From contig NZ_DLHM01000002.1 in the NCBI RefSeq assembly GCF_002483205.1, forward strand, positions 124,001-188,000: a stretch of 64,000 nt of DNA. Reading direction: 5' to 3'. This document shows, piece after piece, positions 35,701-43,763 of this stretch. The position numbers and the translations under genes are program-made. How positions within the stretch are numbered: the first letter of the stretch is position 1; the number at the start of each line of letters is the position of its first letter. A model generated the notes under the pieces. The model saw nothing but the letters and a program-made list of their open reading frames with translations, was not told where the DNA came from and searched no databases. Source of the DNA: Flavihumibacter sp. UBA7668. GTDB lineage: Bacteria; Bacteroidota; Bacteroidia; Chitinophagales; Chitinophagaceae.

Positions 35701-36926
35701 AAGGGTAGAGGTTTCATTTGTGGTTTGCTGTCTTTCAGTTTTTCCGGAGTTATACCCGGCATTATTTTTTCCGCACGTTCCAGCAGTCCAACCATCGGAC
35801 TCCGGAATAACATCATGGCACTATTGTTTCGTTCAACAATTAATGCAAAGAGGCTGAGCGGTCGGTAAGGAATATCACCTACTCCATCTTTGTCAAGATC
35901 ATATCCTTCGTATTTATCCCAATAATTTTCATCAAAGGAATTTAATACCAGGCTGCCATTGGTGGCAATATCAAAACTGTTGGCAATGAAATTATTTTTT
36001 GAAATGGTATTGTTATCACAGGATGCCTGAATCCGGATGCCGTATCCATTCTGAACAAACCGGTTGGCATAAATTGAAAGGCGACTGGATCCTTCCATAT
36101 AAATAGCAGCTGTATTTCTTGCAAATTCATTGAAGGCTGCTTTGCTGTCTGATATGTCTTTTAGCAGAATTCCATAAGCAGCACTTCCCCAATTGTCTAA
36201 AAATTTATTATGGAACATAGTCACCTGCCGGCTGTACATCACGGCTACACCGGCTCCGTTTTCACTGAACGTGTTTTGTGTATAAATGTCCTGATGCGAA
36301 AACATGAAATGCAAACCATAGCGAATGTTTTTGTGACTCTGGTTGTTGGTAATGGTCGATTCCGTAACGAATTCAAAATAGATGCCATCCCGGTGCCCGC
36401 TGATAAAATTATTCTGTATAACGAGGTGGTCACTTTTCCAGGCATGAATTCCATTTCCTGCTTCCAGTTCACTGGTTCCATTGCTGGTTATATGATTGTC
36501 GGAAATCAGCGCATAGCGGGCATGCTGGCAATAGATGCCGAAAAAATTATCACGGAGACGATTTTTCCGTACACCAACATAATTTGCTTCTTTGATTCGA
36601 ACTGCTGCCAACTCATCCATGCTGCTGTATCCGGAACGGATAATTTCAAATCCCTCTATTACAACATGATCAGCAGTAATGGTTAGTATTTCATATTTCT
36701 TTTCTCCATCCAGAACCGGGAAGTCAATGCCAATTAACACCAGTTGTTTGTCGATCAGAATTCCTTTTTCACGGTAGGTGCCCGGATATACCTTAATCAT
36801 GTCACCGGCACTTGCTTTTTTAATAGCAGCCTGAATAGATTCACCTGCTTTTACCAGGTGAATGGTTGCATTGCCTTGTACTGTTGCGGCAATTAATAGG
36901 ACCAGTATATAAAGTTGACGAATCAT
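35697..36926 (-). CDS. nosD: Nitrous oxide reductase maturation protein NosD
   Basis: NosD is the periplasmic beta-helix subunit of the NosDFY complex that delivers copper-site components to NosZ. The 409-residue protein has a signal peptide (LYILVLLIAATVQGNA), then the CASH-type opening IHLVKAGESIQAAIKKASAGDMIKVYPGTYREKGILIDK. A long ladder of short N-x-I/x-G repeats follows (VGVRKNRLRDNFFGIYCQHAR, LVIQNNFISGHRDGIYFE and similar), with a final FDENYWDKYEGYDLDKDGVGDIPYRP block seen in NosD. Four-base overlaps join it to the NosL-fusion gene and to nosF. Confidence 0.94.
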   Translation of the reverse strand: MIRQLYILVLLIAATVQGNATIHLVKAGESIQAAIKKASAGDMIKVYPGTYREKGILIDKQLVLIGIDFPVLDGEKKYEILTITADHVVIEGFEIIRSGYSSMDELAAVRIKEANYVGVRKNRLRDNFFGIYCQHARYALISDNHITSNGTSELEAGNGIHAWKSDHLVIQNNFISGHRDGIYFEFVTESTITNNQSHKNIRYGLHFMFSHQDIYTQNTFSENGAGVAVMYSRQVTMFHNKFLDNWGSAAYGILLKDISDSKAAFNEFARNTAAIYMEGSSRLSIYANRFVQNGYGIRIQASCDNNTISKNNFIANSFDIATNGSLVLNSFDENYWDKYEGYDLDKDGVGDIPYRPLSLFALIVERNNSAMMLFRSPMVGLLERAEKIMPGITPEKLKDSKPQMKPLPL

Positions 36927-37939
36927 GGTTGAACCTGTTCTTTCCAGGTGGTATTTTTTCCTTGTTTTGACTGGCTGAATTGGTCGCGGGCATTGGCTGA
37001 TTCAAAAGCGGCAATAGTTCCGCCCATAGGGCCCCGGATTTCAGCTGACTGGTATAAAAATGCCTGTTCCAGATCCAGCAGTTTTTCCGGCTGTTCAAAA
37101 TCACTCATAAATACCCTGTAGTTGCCTGTTGTTCCTGCCTGTTCCTCCCGGATATATTCCCGAAGGCAGGTAATATCATCAAAAAAATAAGCTTTTCCTT
37201 TTTCAGATAACAACTCCGTTCCAAACTGCTGATCCATCAGCGTCATTTTGCAATAGTGGCAGGATTGTTTTCCATAAGGAATTGCCTGGGGTTCGGATGA
37301 ACATCCGATTAGAAAAAACGGGGTAATAAGTAAAAGGGCCACAGCGCTTTTAAAGCCACCGGTTTTTCTGCTGCGTTTAATTTCTATCCAGGCACCGGCC
37401 AGTAGCAAAACTCCGGCTCCGATAAATATCCAGCCACCGGTATCGGGCATGGAATAAGCGCCAAAATTCAATAATTGTTTGTATCCGATTAATGGGGGCT
37501 GATACGATTGTCCGGGTACTTTAATAGCTGCAGTAGGATCGAGATTATGCCCATAGTTATACAGCCAGCGATAAAAATCAACCATGGCCAAAACACCGAA
37601 AGCAAGCAAACAACCGAACCAGGTAAAATAAAACCATCTACGATTAATAAATACGGTTAGCAGTCCAAATGCTGCGATGGTTAAAATAAGGAAGGGTAGT
37701 ACTTTGAATTCAACAAAATCTTTTTCATGGATATGGTTCATACCGATATAATGATTCAGTCCATTTATCACATCAACATCGCCACCTAATTTGGCAGCAT
37801 AAATCTGAAGATAAAGTCCTTCCGGATATTGGGGTGCAATCAGGTCAATACGCCAGATGGGAAGAACGAAAACCAATCCCAGGGCGATGGCTGTAACCAG
37901 ACTGATTATTCTTGTTGATGGAGCTAAACTTGATTTCAT
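36923..37939 (-). CDS. Membrane domain fused to NosL copper-binding domain
   Basis: A protein of 338 residues from the chosen ATG (MKSSLAP). Residues about 10-205 hold four or five membrane segments and an exoplasmic loop GLYLQIYAAKLGGDVDVINGLNHYIGMNHIHEKDF with several His/Met. A further hydrophobic run ends in LIGCSS, a lipobox-like sequence, then the NosL domain with QSCHYCKMTLMDQQFG, the Cys-x2-Cys...Met copper site. NosL supplies copper to NosZ. The front domain may correspond to NosB, a membrane protein of clade II nos clusters, but this is inference. Whether the internal lipobox is ever processed is unknown. It sits 46 bases after nosZ and overlaps nosD by four bases. Confidence 0.85.
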   Translation of the reverse strand: MKSSLAPSTRIISLVTAIALGLVFVLPIWRIDLIAPQYPEGLYLQIYAAKLGGDVDVINGLNHYIGMNHIHEKDFVEFKVLPFLILTIAAFGLLTVFINRRWFYFTWFGCLLAFGVLAMVDFYRWLYNYGHNLDPTAAIKVPGQSYQPPLIGYKQLLNFGAYSMPDTGGWIFIGAGVLLLAGAWIEIKRSRKTGGFKSAVALLLITPFFLIGCSSEPQAIPYGKQSCHYCKMTLMDQQFGTELLSEKGKAYFFDDITCLREYIREEQAGTTGNYRVFMSDFEQPEKLLDLEQAFLYQSAEIRGPMGGTIAAFESANARDQFSQSKQGKNTTWKEQVQP

Positions 37940-37985
37940 GCCAGCGGATTTAAAGAATGGGCAGGCGTACCTGCCCATTCAGGTT

Positions 37986-39989
37986 TTATTGTGCGTTGCT
38001 GTTATTCTCTTTTGAAGTTGGATCGGAACTGTTTTTACCGAGACTAAAACTGAGTGGAACATTGGAGCCCTTCGGACTCACGCGTACATAACCCGACATT
38101 TCCTGGTGTAATGCACTACAGAAATCAGTGCAATAAATAGGATACATACCTGGTTTTTCAGGAACCCATTTCAGGGTTTGAGTTTCACCAGGCATTACCA
38201 GCAATTCGGCATTGTTGGCGCCTTTTACGGCAAAGCCATGTGGTACATCCCAGTCCTGTTCCAGATTGGTTACATGGAAATAAACTTCGTCTCCAATCTT
38301 TACACCTTCGATATTATCAGGGGAGAAATGGGAGCGGATGGCAGTAATGTACACATGTATTTTATTCCCTTCCCGCACCACTTTGCTTTCTTTTTCGCCT
38401 TTGGCAACATAGGGGTGTTGATTTTCTTCAATTTTGAAAATCTTCACGGAGTTTTTGCTGATCAGATCGGCCGGTGCAGACTGTGCATAGTGCGGTTCGC
38501 CAATAGTTGGGAAATCATTGATGAGTTGCATTTTATCGCCACTGATATCATAGATCTGTGCACTTTGAGCCAGTTCAGGACCGGTAGGCAGGTAACGATC
38601 CTTGGTGATTTTATTATAACCCACTACATATTTAGCATTGGGTTTTTTACTGTCACCACCCGGAATACTGAGGTGTCCGATAGAATAGAAAGTTGGCGCA
38701 CGATCCAGCACTTTCAGATCTTTGATATTCCATTTTACAATTTCAGAAGATACAAAGAAGGAAGTGTACGCATTGCCTTTACCATCAAATTCGGTGTGCA
38801 AGGGCCCGAGTCCGGGTTTCTGCACTTCTCCATAAAGCGCTTCTTCGTATTTAATAACAGGGATACCTTCGTATTCACCTTCAAAAGCTTTACCGGCAAT
38901 TGCTTTCAGCATTTTTGTATAGGAAAAAACAGGAATCAGTGCGGCCAGTTTTCCGGAACCAACTATGTACTCCCCGGTTGGGTCCACATCACAACCGTGT
39001 GGCGATTTAGGGCAGGGGATAAGGTAACAGATATCTTTGAGCGCTACTGCATCCAACACGGTAACTTCTTCGAGAATTTCATGTTTGCCGGTATGAGTGG
39101 ATTCATCCCAGGTATTACGGGAATAGCGAACTTTTTCTTTTTTGCCTTTACCTGCTTTCAGGTATTCCTCGGCTTTTTTCCAGTTAACTGCGAGGATGAA
39201 ATCCTTGTCGCGCTGGGAGGCATTCACTTCCAGCAGGGTATTGGCCTGCTCACTGTTATAACAGGAGAAGAAAAACCAACCGTGACTTGGACCTTTACCT
39301 GCATGGCTCAGATCAAAGTTTACACCGGGCAGAAGAAGCTGGAAGGCAATATCCATTTTACCATCTTCTTTGCCAACACTGATAAAGCTGATGGTGCCTT
39401 TGAAATTTTCTTTGTAGGTACTGATGGGCACATCGCCATTTGCGTAATCAACCGGCACGCTGAAGCGGGTTCCGGCTACTACATATTCGGTGTTTTCAGT
39501 AATGAAAGGAGAAGAGTGGTTTCCTGCACTGTTAGGTAGCTCAATAATCTCCGCGGTACGAAATGTTTTCAGATCAATACGGGCCACGCGAGGGGTATTG
39601 TTGGCGTTTCCGAAAACCCAGCGGCCATCGATTTCGCCATTGGTTTGTGACATTTCGGTGTGGTGCAAATCGTCCCAGGGAACAAATCCGTGGGATGTCA
39701 TCAACATAGGCTTGGTTTCTTCAGAATAGCCCCAGCCTTTTTCAGGGTCTACGGAAAAAACGGGAATAACACGAAACAGGCGACCACTGGGTAAGCCATA
39801 GACGCTCATTTGTCCGCTGAACCCCCCGGATACGAAATTGTAAAATTCGTCGTATTTGCCGGGTGGAACATAGGCTTTTGCAGCGGCATCTCCACTTACT
39901 GCAGAGCTGGTGTTTTTGGGTTTACAGGCCTGGAAGCTCACCGCCAGGATGGCGGCGGCTCCGAGGCTGAATTTCATGAAAGCATTCAT
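37986..39989 (-). CDS. nosZ: Sec-dependent (clade II) nitrous oxide reductase
   Basis: NosZ reduces N2O to N2 in the periplasm. The 667-residue protein starts MNAFMKFSLGAAAILAVSFQACK, a Sec/lipoprotein-like signal without a twin-arginine motif, which marks the clade II type. The seven-blade propeller holds CuZ histidines in DDLHHTEMS, GPSHGW, SPHGCDVDPTGEYIV, GPLHTEF and EPHYA. The C-terminal cupredoxin domain has the CuA site His584, Cys620, Cys624, His628 and Met631 (YCTDFCSALHQEM). A cytochrome c gene lies 24 bases upstream and the maturation genes follow, so the whole set is probably one transcript. Confidence 0.96.
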   Translation of the reverse strand: MNAFMKFSLGAAAILAVSFQACKPKNTSSAVSGDAAAKAYVPPGKYDEFYNFVSGGFSGQMSVYGLPSGRLFRVIPVFSVDPEKGWGYSEETKPMLMTSHGFVPWDDLHHTEMSQTNGEIDGRWVFGNANNTPRVARIDLKTFRTAEIIELPNSAGNHSSPFITENTEYVVAGTRFSVPVDYANGDVPISTYKENFKGTISFISVGKEDGKMDIAFQLLLPGVNFDLSHAGKGPSHGWFFFSCYNSEQANTLLEVNASQRDKDFILAVNWKKAEEYLKAGKGKKEKVRYSRNTWDESTHTGKHEILEEVTVLDAVALKDICYLIPCPKSPHGCDVDPTGEYIVGSGKLAALIPVFSYTKMLKAIAGKAFEGEYEGIPVIKYEEALYGEVQKPGLGPLHTEFDGKGNAYTSFFVSSEIVKWNIKDLKVLDRAPTFYSIGHLSIPGGDSKKPNAKYVVGYNKITKDRYLPTGPELAQSAQIYDISGDKMQLINDFPTIGEPHYAQSAPADLISKNSVKIFKIEENQHPYVAKGEKESKVVREGNKIHVYITAIRSHFSPDNIEGVKIGDEVYFHVTNLEQDWDVPHGFAVKGANNAELLVMPGETQTLKWVPEKPGMYPIYCTDFCSALHQEMSGYVRVSPKGSNVPLSFSLGKNSSDPTSKENNSNAQ

Positions 39990-40013
39990 TGTTTCTATTT
40001 TAGGGTTGACTTT

Positions 40014-40484
40014 TTATTGGACTCCGTCATTTTTACGCATGAATTCATAGACATTGCGGGCATCTTCATCGGAAAGGTTTTGATTGGGCATGCGAACCAG
40101 ACAAATTTCCAGTTGTGCCTGTGCTTTGGGGTCGGTGTTCAGCATTTCATCCACATTGGTTACGAAATTCATGATCCATGCCGCGGTATTTCTTTTGGTT
40201 ACATCTTTCCAACCAGGACCAACCAGTTTTTCATCGGATAATTTGTGGCAGGAAGAGCATTTCATGTCATACACGGATTCGCCTTTTTGTGCTAATGCAG
40301 CATCCAGTTTTTCAGGAACCTGCACATCCTTGAATTTTCCAACCCCGTCAGGGTTGTCTGCCGGAGCAGGAGTGGTGCTGGCTGCGCCAGTCTGATCATC
40401 TGATGCCGGGTCATTTTGCTGGGTACCACCGCCACAGGCATAAATAAGGGCTGCAATGCCAGCAAGGAGGAGGAGCTTTTTCAT
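40014..40484 (-). CDS. Lipoprotein mono-haem cytochrome c, first gene of the nos operon
   Basis: A 156-residue class I cytochrome c. A lipoprotein signal ends IYA-Cys17, then a Gly/Thr/Pro-rich linker (about 18-50). The haem site is MKCSSCHKLSDEKLVGPGWKDV, with Met of VRMPNQNL as the likely sixth ligand and the closing helix DEDARNVYEFMRK. It is anchored in a membrane facing the periplasm and is the likely electron donor to NosZ, whose gene begins 24 bases on. The divergent intergenic region holds CRP-like palindromes; one is centred about 71 bases before this ATG. Confidence 0.92.
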   Translation of the reverse strand: MKKLLLLAGIAALIYACGGGTQQNDPASDDQTGAASTTPAPADNPDGVGKFKDVQVPEKLDAALAQKGESVYDMKCSSCHKLSDEKLVGPGWKDVTKRNTAAWIMNFVTNVDEMLNTDPKAQAQLEICLVRMPNQNLSDEDARNVYEFMRKNDGVQ

Positions 40485-40547
40485 GGTGAATAGTTTTGTT
40501 GTACAAATGATTATGGTGCAATGTTAGCTGAGCTGCCTGCCCGCAAT

Positions 40548-40563
40548 TATGATCGAGGTCATA
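40548..40563. promoter_or_regulatory. CRP/FNR-type palindrome near the nos operon
   Basis: TATGA-N6-TCATA, a perfect inverted repeat in the divergent region, nearer the cytochrome c/nosZ side. Spacing of half-sites equals that of Crp-family operators. Confidence 0.5.
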
Positions 40564-40606
40564 TTTGCACAGGAATCAACCTAAACTGATGAAGATCATA
40601 CAATAA

Positions 40607-40622
40607 GGTGACTGCTGTCACC
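40607..40622. promoter_or_regulatory. Second CRP/FNR-type palindrome near the crp-like gene
   Basis: GGTGAC-TGCT-GTCACC, perfect over six bases per arm and readable as GTGA-N6-TCAC, the Crp core. It lies 59 bases from the first palindrome (centre to centre) and about 100 bases before the regulator ATG. Confidence 0.55.
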
Positions 40623-40686
40623 GGGGAGGCTGTTAAACTCAGGAGGATTCAGTATATTTATCATACTTCTTTGTTTAGGCCCTGAA

Positions 40687-40694
40687 TAGATTTG
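40687..40694 (+). promoter_or_regulatory. -7 box of the Crp/Fnr regulator gene
   Basis: TAGATTTG fits TAnnTTTG and leaves a 19-base gap to the ATG at 40714. No clear -33 TTTG at 19-21 bases, which would fit an activator-dependent promoter. Confidence 0.45.
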
Positions 40695-40713
40695 TTGAAC
40701 AAAATGTTTACTC

Positions 40714-41319
40714 ATGGTGTCAACGCCCATCGTTCCGGAAGAAACCTTATTAAGCTATGGTGCTACTTATAAAAAAGTAAGCAAGGGCGATTTGGTGTTT
40801 ATGGAAGGAGCTGCGGCCTGCTTTTATTATCAAGTGGTTGAAGGCAGGGTTCGCTGGGTGAACATCAATGAAGATGGTCGGGAATTTATTCAGGTTATGA
40901 TTGAGCCCGGTGAGTGTTTCGGAGAACTGCCTCTTTTTGATGAACTGCCCTATGCTGCAACCGCTATAGCCGATGAAGACTGTGTATTGCTTCGCTTGCA
41001 TAAATCCAATTTTCATCAGATGATCCGGTCAAATTTTGACATTCATTTCAGTTTTTCGCGGCTGTTGGTTTCCCGGTTGCGGTTTAAATTTTTAACCCTT
41101 CGTGAACTGGCCTATAATAATCCCGAAAAGCGGATTTCCACCATGCTGAACTATTACAAACGAATGCGGGGTATAGAACAAAAACCCTGCAAGCTGCACC
41201 TGACCCGGCAACAACTGGCTGATATGACCGGATTACGAGTAGAGACAGTTATTCGTACCATACGTACCCTGCAGGAACGCGGCCGACTCACTATTCAGCG
41301 GGGTAAGGTATTTTATTAA
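40714..41319 (+). CDS. Crp/Fnr family transcriptional regulator
   Basis: A 201-residue regulator: an N-terminal cyclic-nucleotide-type beta-roll (about 15-115, VSKGDLVFMEGAAACFYYQVVEGRVRWV and PGECFGELPLFDELPYAATAIA), a long dimer helix, and a C-terminal winged helix (LHLTRQQLADMTGLRVETVIRTIRTLQERGRLTIQRGK). The N-terminus lacks the Cys cluster of Fnr, so direct O2 sensing by an iron-sulfur cluster is unlikely; it may be a Dnr-like NO sensor or respond to another signal. Its location, divergent from the nos operon with two CRP-type palindromes between, makes it the prime candidate regulator of N2O reduction. Confidence 0.92.
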   Translation: MVSTPIVPEETLLSYGATYKKVSKGDLVFMEGAAACFYYQVVEGRVRWVNINEDGREFIQVMIEPGECFGELPLFDELPYAATAIADEDCVLLRLHKSNFHQMIRSNFDIHFSFSRLLVSRLRFKFLTLRELAYNNPEKRISTMLNYYKRMRGIEQKPCKLHLTRQQLADMTGLRVETVIRTIRTLQERGRLTIQRGKVFY

Positions 41320-41337
41320 TCAAACCTTATTCCAATC

Positions 41338-42573
41338 ATGAATGCAACAGCATCTAAATGGATCAGACTTGCTTTATTTAATTTATTACTGGTAGCATTG
41401 GCGGGTTTAATACTACGCCTGAAGATTTTATTTCCTCTTCCCTGGATTCACCACAAAAATTTATTGCACGCCCATTCGCATTTTGCATTTGCAGGATGGA
41501 TCAGCTTGTTTTTAATGAGTGCACTGGTGGGTTTATTATCCGATGAAAAAGCCCAAAAATACAATCGCATCCTCGGACTTTATTCAATATCGGCCTATGG
41601 TATGTTATTGAGTTTTCCTTTTCAGGGTTATGGTGCTGTTTCCATATTTTTTTCTACCGCTTCTGTATTGGTGGGTTGGTGGTTTGTCGTACTGTTGTGG
41701 AAAGAAAAAGGATTGGAAAAATCTGGTGGTTTAATCGTTCAACTCTGCCGATGGTCCCTTGCTTTTCTTGTACTATCTTCTTTCGGAACATTTTACCTGG
41801 CATGGCTGATGGCCAATCATATCAATAAAGCAGAACTCTATTTTGGAGCGGTTTATTTTTATCTGCATTTTCAATACAATGGCTGGTTTTTATTTGCGGT
41901 GCTGGCCCTGCTTTTTTCAAGAGTACCCGTTTCTGTTCAGGATCAATTAAAGAAACCGGTACAACTGCTGGTCTGGGTTTCAATTCCGGCATTTTTTTTA
42001 TCGGCACTTTGGATGCGGCTGCCTTTCTGGATGATCGCCGTAGCCGGGTTTGCTGCACTCATTCAGCCGGTGCTGGTGGTTTGGCTGGTGCGGATTGTTT
42101 ATCCGGCAATTAAGGCATCGATCGGTTCTCGCGGATTGCAGCAAATCTGGTTACTTTCACTACTTGCATTCTGTATAAAAATCCTTTTGCAGAGTTTGTC
42201 AGTTATACCCGGATTAAGCAGTTATGCATTCGCTTATCGCCCGGTGGTGATCGGTTATCTCCATTTGGTTTTATTGGGTTTTGTAAGTCTTTTTTTATTG
42301 GGCTGGATGATAGAGAAAAAATTATTGCTGCTTGTTGAAGGGCGGCTTTCCCGTTGGTGCTGGTTATTTATTATTGGCATTTTAATTACCGAACTAACAC
42401 TAATGGCACAGGGTGTTTCTGCGATGTTTTATTGGGCCATTCCTCATACCAATGAATTGTTGTTGGTAGCTGCATTTTGTTTGTTTTTTGGTATACTTGG
42501 AATGAACAGCGATTCCAGACGGATCTATACTAGCGGGAAGGCAATTGCTTTTGACCGGCTGCATGTCCAATAA
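41338..42573 (+). CDS. His-rich polytopic membrane protein (NnrS or oxidase-subunit-I-like)
   Basis: A 411-residue protein with about twelve hydrophobic segments. The third-segment region KNLLHAHSHFAFAGWISLF contains His-x-His-x-His, and YFYLHFQYNGWF and RPVVIGYLHLVLLGFVSLFLLGW carry further membrane histidines. This arrangement recalls haem-copper oxidase subunit I relatives and NnrS, membrane haem/copper proteins linked to NO metabolism. Which family it belongs to cannot be decided by eye. It begins 18 bases after the crp-like gene, so it is probably in the same transcript and serves the nitrogen-oxide island. Its 3' end overlaps the convergent dinB by 44 bases. Confidence 0.7.
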   Translation: MNATASKWIRLALFNLLLVALAGLILRLKILFPLPWIHHKNLLHAHSHFAFAGWISLFLMSALVGLLSDEKAQKYNRILGLYSISAYGMLLSFPFQGYGAVSIFFSTASVLVGWWFVVLLWKEKGLEKSGGLIVQLCRWSLAFLVLSSFGTFYLAWLMANHINKAELYFGAVYFYLHFQYNGWFLFAVLALLFSRVPVSVQDQLKKPVQLLVWVSIPAFFLSALWMRLPFWMIAVAGFAALIQPVLVVWLVRIVYPAIKASIGSRGLQQIWLLSLLAFCIKILLQSLSVIPGLSSYAFAYRPVVIGYLHLVLLGFVSLFLLGWMIEKKLLLLVEGRLSRWCWLFIIGILITELTLMAQGVSAMFYWAIPHTNELLLVAAFCLFFGILGMNSDSRRIYTSGKAIAFDRLHVQ

Positions 42574-43693
42574 TGGTAGCACCGAATCTGGTTTTTACAC
42601 TGTCAATTGCCTGATAGAGTCGGATCATTTCCTGACTGTCATCAAAAAGGTTGATCTGATAATTACCCGGAATCAACTGCGTGAAACGAACACCAATCAG
42701 CCGTACCAATAAACGACGATCGTAGAGTTGGGTAAAAAGAGATTTTGCAGTTTTTATTAAAATATGATCGGCACTTGAATAGGGAATAGAAGCCTGTTTG
42801 GTTAGCGTATCGAAATTGGCATAACGTAGTTTGACGGTAACACATCCTGTCAGTTTGTTTTGCTGGCGGAGTTCAAAAGCGATTTTTTCAGTTAATCGTA
42901 CCAGTTCCTGTTGCAAAAAATTGATATCAATGGTATCATTGGAAAAAGTTTCCTCACTGGAAATTGATTTTTGCTCGCGGTAGGGTACAACCGGTGATTC
43001 ATCCATACCCTGCGCTTTTTTCCATAAATCAATTCCGTTTTTTCCCATCAGGTTATTCAACAATTTGACGGGGATTTCACTCAACGTTTTTACCGTTTCT
43101 ACGCCCATTTGATTCAGCAGTTGGGCTGTTTCTTTTCCAACACCAGGGATCTTTTGAATGGCCAATGGGGCGAGGAAAGATTTCTCTTCTCCAAAAGGGA
43201 TCTCGAGTTGTCCGTTTGGTTTTACTTCATTGGTAGCAACCTTGCTGATTAATTTATTACTGGAGAGTGCGTATGAAATGGGTAAGCCACTTTCTTTGTA
43301 AATGGTTTTTTTCAGATCTGCAGTAAACAGACTACAACCAAAAAAACGATCCATGCCGGTTAGGTCAATATAAAATTCATCAATGGATGATTTTTCAAAG
43401 AGGGGCACTTTGTCGGCGATGATGGCCGTTACCAGTTTTGAAAAATGGCTATACTGTTCCATATCACCACTGATGATGATGGCCTGCGGACAGAGCCTTC
43501 TTGCCAGTTTCATGGGCATGGCACTGTGGATGCCAAAACTGCGGGCTTCATAACTGCAGGCGGCAACAACTCCCCGATCGCCTGAGCCTCCCACAATAAG
43601 CGGCTTGCCCCGGAGCGAACTGTTTCGGAGACATTCGACCGACACAAAGAAGGCGTCGAGATCGAGGTGGGCGATATGGCGGGGGAGGAGCAA
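42530..43693 (-). CDS. dinB: DNA polymerase IV (Y family)
   Basis: A translesion polymerase of 387 residues. The palm motif AHLDLDAFFVSVE, SYEARSFGIHSAMP and SSIDEFYIDLTG (catalytic Asp, Asp-Glu) are present, as are the HhH IPGVGKETAQLLNQMGV and the little-finger domain with VSSEETF-like KSISSEETFSND. The C-terminus resembles an atypical clamp-binding end. The only usual start codon is TTG at 43693; there is no ATG or GTG between it and the TGA ending dnaE, which is in the same frame 15 codons earlier. Five TTTCACC heptamers fill the gap. The polymerase therefore follows the dnaE-like gene as a coupled translesion pair. Confidence 0.9.
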   Translation of the reverse strand: MLLPRHIAHLDLDAFFVSVECLRNSSLRGKPLIVGGSGDRGVVAACSYEARSFGIHSAMPMKLARRLCPQAIIISGDMEQYSHFSKLVTAIIADKVPLFEKSSIDEFYIDLTGMDRFFGCSLFTADLKKTIYKESGLPISYALSSNKLISKVATNEVKPNGQLEIPFGEEKSFLAPLAIQKIPGVGKETAQLLNQMGVETVKTLSEIPVKLLNNLMGKNGIDLWKKAQGMDESPVVPYREQKSISSEETFSNDTIDINFLQQELVRLTEKIAFELRQQNKLTGCVTVKLRYANFDTLTKQASIPYSSADHILIKTAKSLFTQLYDRRLLVRLIGVRFTQLIPGNYQINLFDDSQEMIRLYQAIDSVKTRFGATIIGHAAGQKQLPSR

Positions 43694-43697
43694 GGGA

Positions 43698-43732
43698 GGT
43701 GAAAGGTGAAAGGTGAAAGGTGAAAGGTGAAA
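43698..43732. repeat. Five tandem GGTGAAA heptamers between dnaE and dinB
   Basis: Five exact 7-base copies (TTTCACC on the coding strand), 35 bases in all, lying between the dnaE stop and the TTG start of dinB. Gain or loss of one copy would shift the frame linking the two genes. Confidence 0.95.
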
Positions 43733-43735
43733 GAA

Positions 43736-43763
43736 TCACCCGACGGGTAAACCCGTCGGGTGA
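43736..43763. repeat. 28-bp perfect palindrome containing the dnaE stop codon
   Basis: TCACCCGACGGGT, two bases (AA), then the exact reverse complement. It encodes the last residues HPTGLPVG of DnaE and its TGA. It shares the TTCACCCGACSGGT core with the array at 62196-62272, so it looks like a dispersed element. Confidence 0.9.

Noticed and set aside
38178..39539. Long open frame of 453 codons on the + strand
   Set aside because: It lies antisense within nosZ, whose copper-site motifs are unmistakable; the frame is a coding shadow with Phe/Gly-rich filler.
43698..43732. CRISPR array
   Set aside because: The units are 7 bases without spacers. No repeat-spacer pattern or cas gene was seen anywhere in the window.
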